Source of the DNA: JAJACP01 sp964350245
Lineage (GTDB): Bacteria; Chlamydiota; Chlamydiia; Chlamydiales; JAAKFR01
Assembly (NCBI GenBank): GCA_964350245.1
Contig: CAYGJC010000001.1
Span: 124,001-188,000 of the forward strand
Reading direction: 5' to 3'
Length of the DNA: 64,000 nt
Made by a program: the position numbers and the translations under genes. The number at the start of each line of letters is the position of its first letter. Position 1 is the first letter of the stretch. The notes beneath the pieces are model-generated. The model worked only from the letters and a program-made list of their open reading frames with translations, did no database searches and was not told the origin of the DNA. Below, one piece after another: positions 15,914 through 24,666 of the stretch.

Positions 15914-15931
15914 TGTAGCTTATATGCTACA
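15914..15931. promoter_or_regulatory. Candidate operator of the toxin-antitoxin pair
   Basis: TGTAGC-6-GCTACA, a 6-bp dyad 9 nt before the toxin start, overlapping AT-rich -10-like hexamers. Toxin-antitoxin operons are commonly repressed through such dyads by the antitoxin. Confidence 0.4.
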
Positions 15932-15939
15932 ATGAGACT

Positions 15940-16275
15940 ATGGAATTCGATATTGGATTTCTTGAGCTAGATAATGGAAAATGCCCCTATCTTGAATGGG
16001 AACAGAAGCTAGACAAAGTTGTCCGAGGGGCTGTAAGGATTCGAATCAATCGACTCCGCTTGGGCAATTTTGGTGATTGTAAAACCATTAAAGGGATAAG
16101 GGGCTTATATGAACTGCGGATCCATTTGGGAGCTGGATATCGCCTCTATTTTGGCAAAGATCATGATAAACTTGTGATCATGCTTTGTGGAGGTTCAAAG
16201 CGATCTCAAGAACGTGATATCGAGAAAGCCAAAAAATATTGGCAATTCTACAAAGAGTTGCAAAAAAGGAGATAA
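15940..16275 (+). CDS. RelE/ParE-superfamily (HigB/Gp49-like) toxin
   Basis: 111 residues, family-normal. KLDKVVRGAVRIRINRLRLGNFGDCKTIKGIRGLYELRIHLGAGYRLYF shows the conserved Arg-rich core in pieces: RIRINRL, LYELRIH and GYRLYF, then VIMLCGGSKRSQERDIEKAKKY, the usual C-terminal signature of Gp49-type killers. Known members cleave mRNA at the ribosome. The order toxin first, antitoxin second is the HigBA arrangement. It sits in an accessory patch between DUF2007 and a transposase remnant. Confidence 0.9.
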   Translation: MEFDIGFLELDNGKCPYLEWEQKLDKVVRGAVRIRINRLRLGNFGDCKTIKGIRGLYELRIHLGAGYRLYFGKDHDKLVIMLCGGSKRSQERDIEKAKKYWQFYKELQKRR

Positions 16276-16277
16276 AA

Positions 16278-16589
16278 GTGGGTAGAGTGAGGGATTACAA
16301 AGAACATCTTTTACAGCAGTTGCAAGATCGGAAAGAGGCCGCTGCTTATTTGAATGCAGCGCTTCAAGATGAAGATCCACATGTCTTTCTATTGGCATTG
16401 CGCGATATTGCAGAAGCCCAAGGAGGAATGAGCTGGTTAGCTGAAGAGGCCGATCTTAACCGAGAGAGTTTATATCGCACTCTCTCTCTACGAGGAAATC
16501 CTAGATTTTTTAACTTGCTATCTGTATTAAGTGCAATTGGACTAGAGCTTTCAATTCATCCCAAGCCAAGAAGACGCAAAACTGCTTAA
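16278..16589 (+). CDS. HigA-family antitoxin
   Basis: 103 residues from the GTG at 16278, chosen because AAGGAG sits 6-7 nt upstream, inside the end of the toxin gene, and only 2 nt separate the genes. DYKEHLLQQLQD at the N-terminus, FLLALRDIAEAQGGMSWLAEEADLNRESLYRTL (a helix-turn-helix) and LLSVLSAIGLELSIHPK are typical of the putative addiction-module antidote family. It should bind and neutralise the upstream toxin and repress the operon. Confidence 0.9.
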   Translation: MGRVRDYKEHLLQQLQDRKEAAAYLNAALQDEDPHVFLLALRDIAEAQGGMSWLAEEADLNRESLYRTLSLRGNPRFFNLLSVLSAIGLELSIHPKPRRRKTA

Positions 16590-16637
16590 TGGTTTCAATA
16601 TCTCGTAAATAATTTAAACAAAACACTAAAGAGATAT

Positions 16638-16751
16638 ATGCTTGAAGTGCTATCAATCCTAGGCTTGATCATTTTCTCAATTATCTTATTATTTGGTGGT
16701 TACGTAACAGAAGTGTTTCACCACAACCGACCAAATATGAGACTATCCTAG
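16638..16751 (+). CDS. Possible 37-residue single-span membrane peptide
   Basis: ATG at 16638 with AAAGAGA upstream. Residues 4-24 are hydrophobic (LSILGLIIFSIILLFGGYV), followed by a polar tail. The stop lies within the end of the IS remnant that starts at about 16738, so the original C-terminus may have been cut by the insertion. It follows the toxin-antitoxin genes by 48 nt. No family is recognised; it could be spurious. Confidence 0.3.
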   Translation: MLEVLSILGLIIFSIILLFGGYVTEVFHHNRPNMRLS

Positions 16752-17153
16752 TATTTTCCTACACAAATAGAAGCACAGCCTCACAAGAACTATTGCAGAA
16801 TACGCGTCTATAAGTCTTTCCCATCTTGTAGCTATTCTTCGATAACATCTTTTTAGCCAGCTAATAGCTCTCTCTGCCCTCCAGCGGACCCTCTTAATCC
16901 ACCTACTCCCTCTTTGGCCCTTTCCTCGATAGGGAATTAAAGGGTAGATTCCCATCATCAGTAGCTGCACTCGGACCTCTCGGCTATCATACCCTTTGTC
17001 AGCTTCAAGAAAGACAATTCGATGAGAAGGTAACAGTGGCTCTATCTCTCGTGTTAGAACCTTTACCTGTTTGCGTTCATCACCTTTCGCTGAGGTGATT
17101 TTTGCACCTAAAGGGAGCCCATGTTCGCTCGCAAGCAAAACTCCAAAATCTCA
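16743..17153 (-). pseudogene. IS5-type transposase, 3' remnant
   Basis: About 136 in-frame codons of the DDE domain: HGLPLGAKITSAKGDE, FLEADKGYDSREVR (second Asp), IPYRGKGQRGSRW, then RWRAERAISWLKRCYRR with the catalytic Glu. An in-frame TGA at 17153-17151 and absence of the N-terminal half upstream show it is 5'-truncated. The element end near 16738 (GAGACTATCC) resembles the terminal repeat of the small element at 3538-3710. Not expected to be active. Confidence 0.85.
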
Positions 17154-17220
17154 TTGTTTTGGTTAATCTAAGGAAATCCGCAACTTCGGCATAATTACGG
17201 CATTGGGTCGGCAAGCAAAA

Positions 17221-17327
17221 AAATTTCAGCCTAAAAAGAGGTAGGTTTTGGAGGATCTTGACGAGGGCTGTACGAGTAGTACGGCCGAGGAGAGATCATT
17301 CAAAAGACTTTCTTTTTAACTGAAATT

Positions 17328-17328
<1 letters not shown>
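17221..17328. repeat. Long palindromic repeat, copy A
   Basis: A 108-nt imperfect palindrome: outer arms AAATTTCAGcctAAAAAGA and its inverse at 17310-17328, inner arms GATCTTGACGAGGGCTGTAC (17254-17273) and GTACGGCCGAGGAGAGATC (17279-17297). The inner part closely resembles copy B at 31892-31993. It starts exactly at the 3' end of tRNA-Phe. It could be a small palindromic mobile repeat or a structured terminator of the tRNA transcript. Confidence 0.6.
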
Positions 17329-17400
<72 letters not shown>

Positions 17401-17433
17401 AAAGAAAGCAAGACAATAGGACATTTTTGCGCT

Positions 17434-18651
17434 TTAGTGCAATGCTTTTCTGCGGGAGAGGGATAAATGGATTAGCCCACCTAGAATACTAAGAACGCTA
17501 AAGAGAGTGATGGTGGATTTTAGGAAGTAGGAGGCTAGGAAGCCGATCACAATGCCGACGAAGGCTTCGGAGAAAAATTGAAGGGAAAGGTTGTTGCCTA
17601 GCACGCGGCCTTGCTCTTTTTGGGTAACGGCGTGGGAAAGAAGGGTGGTACAGGAGGGCAGGCAGAGGGCAATGCCTAAACCGATAAAGAAGAGAAAAAA
17701 CCAGAGGGTCCATAGAGCGGTGGGTAGAAGCGCTAGCTGCAGAAAAATGCCGATCCAAAGAGCTGAGGAAATAACAAGCTGCTCGGGTGTAAACCTTTTG
17801 GAGAGAGGACCGATTAGCCAAATGTTCACAACGAGAAAGGGAACGGAGGACCAGGCAATAAAAATGCCAAGAAGGGTCACGCTGATGCTAAACCGGGTGA
17901 CGATGTAGATCGGAAATCCTTGAAAAAAACCAAAAATCCCAAGAAAAATCAGGAAGTTAGCAAGAAAGTAAGGCCGAATTCTACGGTTTAAAAAAATGTT
18001 TTTTAAATTAGTAAATGCTTCTAAATAAGGAATATGTTCTCTTCTATGGAGAGGATGTGTCTCTTTAAATGTAAAAAGAAACCACAAAAAGGTGAAAAAG
18101 AGGAGACCTCCTATAAATAGAAAGGGCGTTTTGTAGGAAAACCACGAGACTAGATCGGAATTAGCCAGTTTACCCCCTACTAGAGGGCCCACGATAAAGG
18201 CCACGGCTGCGCTTAGATAAAGAAAGCCAAACAGCCGTGCACGCTCTTTTTTGGGGGCGATATCAGCAATGACTCCTTGTGCCAGTGTCGTATTCCCCTC
18301 GGAAAGACCTGCAATGATGAGGGAAAGAGCCACTAAAAGGTAGCTGTTGATGGCAATTCCATAAGCGATCACAAAGTAGATAAGAGTGGTGACCACGAGT
18401 GAATAGAGTAAAATAGGGCGACGTCCAAAGCGATCAGAGAGAGCCCCTAAGATGGGAGAGCTAAAAAACTGTCCAAAGGGATAGCAAGCAAGCAGAAAGC
18501 CCAAAGCAAGAATACGGATCTCCGTGGGCGCCTCAGGAGAAAGTAGTCTCCCTTGCTCATGTAAAAGCAGTGGGGTGAAAATCGTGATGACCAGGCTATA
18601 GCCTACATAGCCAAAAAACGTGATCAAAAAAACAGGAAGAATCCGTCGCAT
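17434..18651 (-). CDS. MFS transporter (drug-efflux type)
   Basis: 405 residues, twelve predicted membrane segments. Motif A is GALSDRFGRRP between segments 2 and 3, and SEGNTTLAQGVIADIAPKKERARLFG near residue 117 with FIVGPLVGG resembles TetA-type antiporters of 12 segments. It probably exports a small molecule by H+ antiport; the substrate is unknown. It lies 3 nt after the upstream tail-specific protease on the same strand, so the two may share a message. Confidence 0.88.
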   Translation of the reverse strand: MRRILPVFLITFFGYVGYSLVITIFTPLLLHEQGRLLSPEAPTEIRILALGFLLACYPFGQFFSSPILGALSDRFGRRPILLYSLVVTTLIYFVIAYGIAINSYLLVALSLIIAGLSEGNTTLAQGVIADIAPKKERARLFGFLYLSAAVAFIVGPLVGGKLANSDLVSWFSYKTPFLFIGGLLFFTFLWFLFTFKETHPLHRREHIPYLEAFTNLKNIFLNRRIRPYFLANFLIFLGIFGFFQGFPIYIVTRFSISVTLLGIFIAWSSVPFLVVNIWLIGPLSKRFTPEQLVISSALWIGIFLQLALLPTALWTLWFFLFFIGLGIALCLPSCTTLLSHAVTQKEQGRVLGNNLSLQFFSEAFVGIVIGFLASYFLKSTITLFSVLSILGGLIHLSLSRRKALH

Positions 18652-18654
18652 AAA

Positions 18655-20601
18655 CTACTTGGAAAGGAAGATCATATCTTTGACAATATTCACTGACTCA
18701 TCCATTTGCAAGTCATTTGATCCACTTTCTACCGTTTCTTTGGGCTGAAGATCGCCTTTTATTTTCTGCAGAAAGAGCTGGTAATTGCGATTCTGATCGA
18801 GCCGTTTTGCACTATTGGCCTTCAGCTGAGGAAGGAGGGCTGTCCATTTGCTTTCAATTGGCTGAAGGGTAGGTGTGTAGTATTTCTGAAACCACCTACG
18901 GGCGAAAGGATCCACATCAGAGAGAGTGTCGTCAAAGGCAGGAGGAACGTGATCGGGAGCTAAGGGATAATCCAAGTGCGCCTCGCCAACTTTTTCAAAT
19001 TGATAGAGAGAGGGAACGACAATGTCAGATTTTACTCCATCAATTTGTGTCGATTTACCTGAAACCGTATAGTATTTTCCAACTGTGACCTTGAAAAAGG
19101 AGTCGGTTTTATCATTTGTGACAGTTTGGTGTTGAATGGTTCCTTTTCCGTACGTTTGATCATCTCCGACAACAACAGCCACTCCATAATCTTTCAGAGT
19201 TTGGGCTACAATTTCGGTGGCTGAAGCTGAACCGCGCGAGATTAAAACAACAAGAGGTCCATCATAATAGCGCTCTCCATCTACGGTTCGGTAGTATTTG
19301 ACTGTCCCATCGGAGTACTTGGAGATGACAACAACGCCACTTGAAATGAAAAGACCACTTACTTTTACCGCTTGTGTCAAAAAGCCTCCCCCATTTTCTC
19401 TCATGTCAAGAACAAGACCATATAGAGGGCCTTGAGCACGCAGCTCATCGATGGCATTTTGGAGATCTTTTTCGCTGCTTAAACCACCGGCTCCTTCATA
19501 GAAGGAGTGAAGTGTAATTTTTCCAATCACACCATCTCCATAAGGCTCAGCTTCTACATCAACGCGTTTATCATCGAGAGTGATTTTCTTGCGGGTCAGC
19601 TCAACGGTTAAGCGTTTTGGATCTTTTTCTGTCTGACGTAGAAGACCCAAGCGGGTCTTTGTCCCCTCTTTGCCGCGCATCTTTTCTAATACTTTCTGGA
19701 ACGAGGCCCCTTCAATAGACTCTCCATCAACCTCAACTATTGTATCTCCCGGTTGAATTTTGCCTCCTAAGGCAGCAGGCCCTCCATCTATAACTTGCTG
19801 GATGGTAATGCCCTCAATCCCCTCTCGCAAAACAACACCAATCCCACACATCCCTTTCTCCAGCTGCACCTTCATGGCATAGGCTTCCTCAGGACTGTAA
19901 TAGGCGGTGTGGGCATCCAGACTGTTGGCTAGCGCCTTTAGAGTGCGTAGAACAACCTGGTGCTCTTGCTTTTTTTGCGAAAGGGAGTGGTTATGCTCAT
20001 TGACTCCTAAATACTCATTTTCAACCAGTCTTAACTGCTTCTCACACAAGGCAACCAGTTTATGTTCTTTCCCCTCGTAGGAGGGATGGCCCAACTCCTC
20101 CATCTGAAAGGCAATCAGTCGAAGAAAGCGGTCGCGGTGTCGCTCTTGTAACCCTTTTAGAGTGGCGGGATAGTCAGTGTCGGTATCTCCTAACACTTTC
20201 ACTTCCTTAGCCGCAGTGATCAGCTCAGCGGGGTTGCGCTCCCAATCGGCTCGCCAACCTCTAGCCCGTTGAATGCTGCTTTGCACCTTTTTGTTAAGAG
20301 CAAAGTAGGTTGTAAACTGATTCTGCCGATACTCCGCATCCATTGTGCGTAGAAGTTGCTGACTGGGATGTAAATAGGGCGCTGCCTCCTCTTGTAGAAG
20401 ATAGGCATGGCTAGGATCAAACTGATTTAAATAAATCTTTAGCGAACGCTCAAATACTTGAGCTGAAACTTCTTTTTGATCGACATGTAATTCAAAAAAT
20501 TGACTCATAATATCGGGAACATTATGAGGAGTGAGGAGAGCTTCTTGAGAAAAAAGGGAAGAAAAGCAAAGTAAAAAGAAAAAAATCAAGCGCTGTCTCA
20601 T
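18655..20601 (-). CDS. Tail-specific protease, S41 family (Tsp/Prc), copy 1
   Basis: 648 residues with a signal peptide (MRQRLIFFFLLCFSSLFS). An N-terminal helical region is followed by a PDZ domain near 245-320 (GIGVVLREGIEGITIQQVIDGGPA in pieces) and the S41 catalytic core: nucleophile Ser in SRGSASATEIVAQ, Lys in DQTYGKGTIQ. A C-terminal extension of about 100 residues resembles Prc. It degrades or trims proteins in the periplasm. A close paralogue is at 53402-55315; the two share EIVAQTL, TYGKGT and YYTVSGKS. In Chlamydia a single Tsp is found near omcB and the str operon. Confidence 0.93.
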   Translation of the reverse strand: MRQRLIFFFLLCFSSLFSQEALLTPHNVPDIMSQFFELHVDQKEVSAQVFERSLKIYLNQFDPSHAYLLQEEAAPYLHPSQQLLRTMDAEYRQNQFTTYFALNKKVQSSIQRARGWRADWERNPAELITAAKEVKVLGDTDTDYPATLKGLQERHRDRFLRLIAFQMEELGHPSYEGKEHKLVALCEKQLRLVENEYLGVNEHNHSLSQKKQEHQVVLRTLKALANSLDAHTAYYSPEEAYAMKVQLEKGMCGIGVVLREGIEGITIQQVIDGGPAALGGKIQPGDTIVEVDGESIEGASFQKVLEKMRGKEGTKTRLGLLRQTEKDPKRLTVELTRKKITLDDKRVDVEAEPYGDGVIGKITLHSFYEGAGGLSSEKDLQNAIDELRAQGPLYGLVLDMRENGGGFLTQAVKVSGLFISSGVVVISKYSDGTVKYYRTVDGERYYDGPLVVLISRGSASATEIVAQTLKDYGVAVVVGDDQTYGKGTIQHQTVTNDKTDSFFKVTVGKYYTVSGKSTQIDGVKSDIVVPSLYQFEKVGEAHLDYPLAPDHVPPAFDDTLSDVDPFARRWFQKYYTPTLQPIESKWTALLPQLKANSAKRLDQNRNYQLFLQKIKGDLQPKETVESGSNDLQMDESVNIVKDMIFLSK

Positions 20602-20672
20602 TGCAATTTCCCGTTAGTTCGTTTATTCTGGTGCTCTCGTTTTAATTATCGGAAGAATAAGAATTTTCTTTA

Positions 20673-21392
20673 GTGAATCATTTAAGTTTTAATCAGACGC
20701 CGTCCTTTTCGTTAGAGAACTTTGAAGGCTCTCTGGAGTTACTCCTCTATCTCATTCAAAAAGAAGAGGTCGATGTGTGCAGTGTCGCCATCCAAGAGTT
20801 GACCCAACAGCTAATGGCTGCACTGCAGCAATCAGGCGTGGAAACCAACGCGGAACTGATGGGGCTTGCAGCCACTCTTCTTTTGATAAAAAGCCAAAAA
20901 CTGCTTCCCAACGAAGCAATTGAAACGATTGAGCCCCAAGAAGATCCGCGTATTGAAATGATCGAAAAGCTGATTGAATACTGCCGTTTCCGCGATGCCG
21001 CTACCACACTTCTTGCCCGCGAGCAGGAACAAAAAGCGCACTTTCCTAGGGCAGCTCCTGCATTCCGCAAGGAAAAAGGACCGGGACTTGAAGAAGTTGA
21101 GCTCAACGACTTAAAAGCAGTTCTACTTGATGTGATGAGACGTGCTGAAAAAAAGACCCATCTGATTCAAGATGAACCGTGGCATGTGGCTCCTAAAATT
21201 GCTTGGTTTCAGGAGGCACTGAAAAGTCGAGCCTCCCTCCCTTTTGACGAGGTATTTTCTGACACAAAGTGCCGAGGGGAGCTGATAGTCTCTTTTCTGG
21301 CGCTGCTCGAGATGATGAAGCTCCAAAAGCTAATGGTTGTCAGAGAAAACAATTTTTTGTATATTACTGCTACTTATAATCATGAGCATTAA
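20673..21392 (+). CDS. scpA: Segregation and condensation protein A
   Basis: 239 residues with a GTG start. The N-terminal signature FSLENFEGSLELLLYLIQKEEVDV in part, LAATLLLIKSQKLLP near 70, and a C-terminal winged-helix (VSFLALLEMMKLQKLMV) fit ScpA, the kleisin subunit that bridges the SMC head domains. It works with ScpB in chromosome condensation and segregation. scpB starts 11 nt before its stop. Confidence 0.95.
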   Translation: MNHLSFNQTPSFSLENFEGSLELLLYLIQKEEVDVCSVAIQELTQQLMAALQQSGVETNAELMGLAATLLLIKSQKLLPNEAIETIEPQEDPRIEMIEKLIEYCRFRDAATTLLAREQEQKAHFPRAAPAFRKEKGPGLEEVELNDLKAVLLDVMRRAEKKTHLIQDEPWHVAPKIAWFQEALKSRASLPFDEVFSDTKCRGELIVSFLALLEMMKLQKLMVVRENNFLYITATYNHEH

Positions 21393-21963
21393 CCTACTCG
21401 AAGATACTTTAGAAGTTGCCACCAAGCGCGCCCACTCAACCAAAGAGCGTGAAATAAAGCGTATTGTGGAAGCGCTTCTTTTCGCCAGTAGCGAACCGAT
21501 TCCTACTGCCAAACTCAAAGAGATCATCCAAACACAGTACCCTGTCCGCACTGCTGAGTTACGCCAAGTGATTGACTCTCTTTCTCAAGAGTATAAAAAT
21601 GAAGGACACACATTTGAAATCGCTGAAATCGCCGGCGGCTATCTGCTGCGCACGATCGATGCCATGCAGCCATACATCGAGCTTCTCCACCAAGACCGAC
21701 GCAGCGAAAAGCTCTCACGCGCCGCTACTGAGGTCCTGGCTATTACTGCGTATCGCCAGCCGATTACCCGGCGTGAAATGGAAGAGATCCGTGGAGTCGA
21801 CTGCTCAGGAACAGTGGTTTCGCTGGTTGAAAGAGGCTTGATCGAGGCCGTTGGGCGCAAAGAGGCCCCCGGCAGACCCATTCAGTATGGCATCACCAAG
21901 CGCTTTTTACAACATTTTGGGTTAAAAGATTTAGAAGATCTACGGGGACTAGCCGTCTCGTAA
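21382..21963 (+). CDS. scpB: Segregation and condensation protein B
   Basis: 193 residues from the ATG at 21382, overlapping scpA by 11 nt; the earlier start at 21337 would lie deeper in scpA. IKRIVEALLFASSEPIP at the N-terminus and LSRAATEVLAITAYRQPITRREMEEIRGVD in pieces, then RKEAPGRPIQYGITKRFLQHFGL, are diagnostic of the two winged-helix domains of ScpB. It binds ScpA in the SMC complex. The 3' end overlaps the convergent gene by 15 nt. Confidence 0.95.
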   Translation: MSINLLEDTLEVATKRAHSTKEREIKRIVEALLFASSEPIPTAKLKEIIQTQYPVRTAELRQVIDSLSQEYKNEGHTFEIAEIAGGYLLRTIDAMQPYIELLHQDRRSEKLSRAATEVLAITAYRQPITRREMEEIRGVDCSGTVVSLVERGLIEAVGRKEAPGRPIQYGITKRFLQHFGLKDLEDLRGLAVS

Positions 21964-22290
21964 TCGCGCCCAGGCTGTTTTTTGGCAATTGCGCACAGAT
22001 GCGATTGCAAGAGAGGCAACTGCCCCTAAGAAGACTCCACAACCCGTTGCTCCAAGGAATGTTCCTGCAAGAAAAGGGAAGATTCCCAATCCCATCATGA
22101 CGTCAGCAGGCAGGGATGAAACTCCAAAAAAAGTGAAAGCTAAGACAAACAAAACAAGGGTGATGACGGCCAAAGCACATGCGGAAATGAGCTCGTCTCG
22201 TTCTTGACGGTCATACGTGCTAACCTTATCCCCGACATTCACATCTTCTGAAACACTTCGGGGTGGAAATCCTAAACAAGTTAATGCCAT
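21949..22290 (-). CDS. Small protein with bilobed hydrophobic domain, candidate inclusion-membrane (Inc) protein
   Basis: 113 residues. Two long hydrophobic segments at about 36-60 and 65-98 are separated by a very short turn (VSSLPADV), with short polar ends. This bilobed pattern is the only known hallmark of chlamydial Inc proteins, which sit in the vacuole membrane after type III secretion. No sequence family is recognised, there is no clear ribosome-binding site, and an ordinary small inner-membrane protein is equally compatible. The stop overlaps scpB by 15 nt. Confidence 0.55.
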   Translation of the reverse strand: MALTCLGFPPRSVSEDVNVGDKVSTYDRQERDELISACALAVITLVLFVLAFTFFGVSSLPADVMMGLGIFPFLAGTFLGATGCGVFLGAVASLAIASVRNCQKTAWARLRDG

Positions 22291-22323
22291 GCGAGGAAGT
22301 ATAGTAAAGAATAAGGGTAAATT

Positions 22324-23343
22324 TCAAGCACTTAATAGCCTGACTTCCTCGACAATGACGTCTGTCATTTTTTTCCAGTTATTATGTTCTACATCGCGAC
22401 TGAGTTGGGCATGCAAAGAGTCCGCAAGCGTGCGTCTCTCTTCTGGCGAGGTATTCAGTAAATCTTTTAGTACGCGAGCATTATATTCAAATTGACGTGG
22501 CCGCAGTAAAAAAGGATGGGTATAAGGGTAACCGGTCTCTTCACTGACAACAGGGATAAACCCACGCGCAGCTGCCTCTAAAATCGATACACATTGCGCT
22601 TCCCAAAGACCCGGTTGAATGAAGAAATCGGCTTCACCGGGAAGGCGACTGACCTGCTCTGGACACCGATGATCGATTTTTTTACCGTCTAGGCCATAAA
22701 GATGAAGCTGGCGTCCTACGTGTTTAACTAACTCGACGGCATGCTCTACTCCTTTCATGTGCCCTCTATTTCCGATGTAGAGAAAGTCATTGGTCTTATA
22801 TTTCCACTTGATTCGTTTAAAAAGAGTTAAATCAATTGGTTGGTGGACCAGTCGTACTCTTTTTGACTGGAGATAGGCGTGCCAAAAATTGGTCGGTTTT
22901 TCGAAGTAGACCCGCTTATTAAACTCAGAAGTAAGCAGCACAAGGGAGGCTGCCCGATCGTAATAAGCCATCTCTACCTCTTTCGGGCAGCAGTTGAACC
23001 CCTCCTGCGCATGATCTTCATCTCCCACCCAAGGATTGAAGGCGATCAGACGCTTTGTTAAACGGCTGGCTGCCATAAAGGTCGGCCCGACATGCCCGAC
23101 AACAACATCCGCAGGGCCGATTCGCTCAATTCGCTCAGGCTTTTCTCCTGAAAAGCGCAAAAAACGAACGCGAGGAAAATGCTCTCGAAGAGCCCTATAG
23201 ACCCAGTAGCTGATTTCCGTGTTAGCCTTTAGTCCATTGTAGAAGCGGTCAAATCCGTTTTTATGGGTATAGACAAAGTAGACCCGTCTTCTAGCCGGTA
23301 AACTCTCGTGTAGCAGTTGAGCTAGCTTAAATAATGCCCTCAC
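22324..23343 (-). CDS. Glycosyltransferase, GT-B fold (family 4-like)
   Basis: 339 residues. The second half shows the GT4-type donor-binding region: FLYIGNRGHMKGVEHAVELV, ADFFIQPGLWEAQCVSILEAAARGFIPVVSEETGYP in pieces, with the E-x7-E pattern. It probably adds a sugar to an envelope or surface glycan; acceptor and donor are unknown. The GTG start overlaps the upstream glycosyltransferase stop by one base (TAGTG), so the two form an operon. Confidence 0.82.
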   Translation of the reverse strand: MRALFKLAQLLHESLPARRRVYFVYTHKNGFDRFYNGLKANTEISYWVYRALREHFPRVRFLRFSGEKPERIERIGPADVVVGHVGPTFMAASRLTKRLIAFNPWVGDEDHAQEGFNCCPKEVEMAYYDRAASLVLLTSEFNKRVYFEKPTNFWHAYLQSKRVRLVHQPIDLTLFKRIKWKYKTNDFLYIGNRGHMKGVEHAVELVKHVGRQLHLYGLDGKKIDHRCPEQVSRLPGEADFFIQPGLWEAQCVSILEAAARGFIPVVSEETGYPYTHPFLLRPRQFEYNARVLKDLLNTSPEERRTLADSLHAQLSRDVEHNNWKKMTDVIVEEVRLLSA

Positions 23344-24080
23344 TATTCCACTCCTAGGAATTTTTGCCGTCTTTTTTTCCAGGTGCGGTACGAGCGAAAG
23401 CGCTCATAAAGAGTGGTCACATAGCGATTACGCACCCGATAAGCCTCATCGGCAACGCGGATTGGCTCACTTGTTGAGAGCGAGTCTTGGTGAGAACGGA
23501 AGTGGGCTAAAACTGTGGGCAAAGGAAAGCCTGTCTGGTGCGTGGCCAGTCTCAACCATAGGTCATAGTCCATGCAATAACGGAGAGCTTTATGGAAGCC
23601 ACCCACTTTTTCAAATAGGGATCTTTTGACGTAAGTGGCCGGATGCGTAATAAAATTATATTTACGCAATCGCTTGAAACTATATGACTCATAAGGAGTA
23701 GTCTGCAGCCAATCTCCGCAACTGTTGATAATGGCAGCCTGGCCATAGAGCCACTCAATATCAGGATGAAGCTTGAGTGTAGAGGCAACCATCGACAGAG
23801 TACGTGGATGGGCTAAAAGATCGTCAGCGTGCAGGTGCAGTAAAAACTCCCCCTTAGCAAAAGCAGCTCCTCTGTTCATGGCATCGGAAATACCCTCGTC
23901 TTTTCCCTCATAGATTTTCAGATGAGGAAAGCCACGCGCGATTTCAAGCGTCTGATCTGTGCTTCCCCCATCCCACAAAATATGTTCGAAATCTGTATAT
24001 TCTTGGTCCGCAACGGAGCTCAGAGTTTGCTCCAGATAGGCGGCTGCATTATAGGTGATGGTCACAATACTGAATTTCAT
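23343..24080 (-). CDS. Glycosyltransferase family 2
   Basis: 245 residues. MKFSIVTITYNAAAYLEQTLSS at the start (shown in part), QEYTDFEHILWDGGSTDQT and the metal-binding LHLHADD near 92-98 are GT2 (GT-A) hallmarks; the acceptor region HPATYVKRSLFEKVGGF with CMDYDLWLRL follows. It transfers a nucleotide-activated sugar at the cytoplasmic face. It pairs with the GT-B enzyme downstream; together they may build a short glycan on an unknown carrier. Confidence 0.92.
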   Translation of the reverse strand: MKFSIVTITYNAAAYLEQTLSSVADQEYTDFEHILWDGGSTDQTLEIARGFPHLKIYEGKDEGISDAMNRGAAFAKGEFLLHLHADDLLAHPRTLSMVASTLKLHPDIEWLYGQAAIINSCGDWLQTTPYESYSFKRLRKYNFITHPATYVKRSLFEKVGGFHKALRYCMDYDLWLRLATHQTGFPLPTVLAHFRSHQDSLSTSEPIRVADEAYRVRNRYVTTLYERFRSYRTWKKRRQKFLGVE

Positions 24081-24147
24081 TAGCGAAAATGTAGCATCGG
24101 GAATGATTTCTTGCGAAAAAAAAGAAGAGGCATAAAGATGTCTTTTG

Positions 24148-24564
24148 ATGCTACGTATCTTACTTTTCAGTTTTTTACTCGTTACTGCAACAGGCTATAG
24201 TGAAGTCGTTACGCTCTCCTGCACCGCCTTAAAGAAGGGGGACGCCTTCGAAAAAGAGCTGATTGAAGCCAAAAAAACGGGAGCCACCGTTTCGGTTGAC
24301 CTGGCTGACGACGAGCTTGTAGCGCTCTATCGAGAGCGTCTTTGGGAGGTGCTGCCTACCCGTGTGGATCAAGTTTTGGGTAGCGAGGCCCAAGCCTATG
24401 CCTTAACCGGCCTTCCCCCTAAAGAGGCAGCCGCCTTTCTAAAAAATTTCTGTTCTATTGCGGTTGTACATTCAGAAAAAGAGGGGTGCTGGGTCTGCTC
24501 AAGCGAGGGGCTATACCACTCCAATGAGTCTCCTGAATCTATTGCAGCCAGCATAAAAAAGTAA
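24148..24564 (+). CDS. Small secreted protein of unknown function
   Basis: 138 residues from the ATG at 24148 (a TTG three bases earlier is possible). An N-terminal signal peptide MLRILLFSFLLVTATGYS is followed by a mostly helical domain with three cysteines (one in LSCTALKK, and a pair in EKEGCWVCSSEG). A short gene of unknown function sits next to rpsL in Chlamydia as well, but I cannot claim homology. Likely periplasmic. Confidence 0.7.
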   Translation: MLRILLFSFLLVTATGYSEVVTLSCTALKKGDAFEKELIEAKKTGATVSVDLADDELVALYRERLWEVLPTRVDQVLGSEAQAYALTGLPPKEAAAFLKNFCSIAVVHSEKEGCWVCSSEGLYHSNESPESIAASIKK

Positions 24565-24590
24565 AAGGTGTGTTTTTTAACAATTCTCGA

Positions 24591-24619
24591 TTGCAATGAA
24601 ACACCCTCATCTCTATAGT
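24591..24619 (+). promoter_or_regulatory. Predicted promoter of the str operon
   Basis: TTGCAA (24591-24596), 17 nt, TATAGT (24614-24619). The -10 box is 47 nt upstream of the rpsL ATG, which has a GAGGCGGAACG-type ribosome-binding site. Confidence 0.6.
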
Positions 24620-24666
24620 ATATCCTATTCCAGTTGTGAATTTTTTATTTTTGAGGCGGAACGAAC

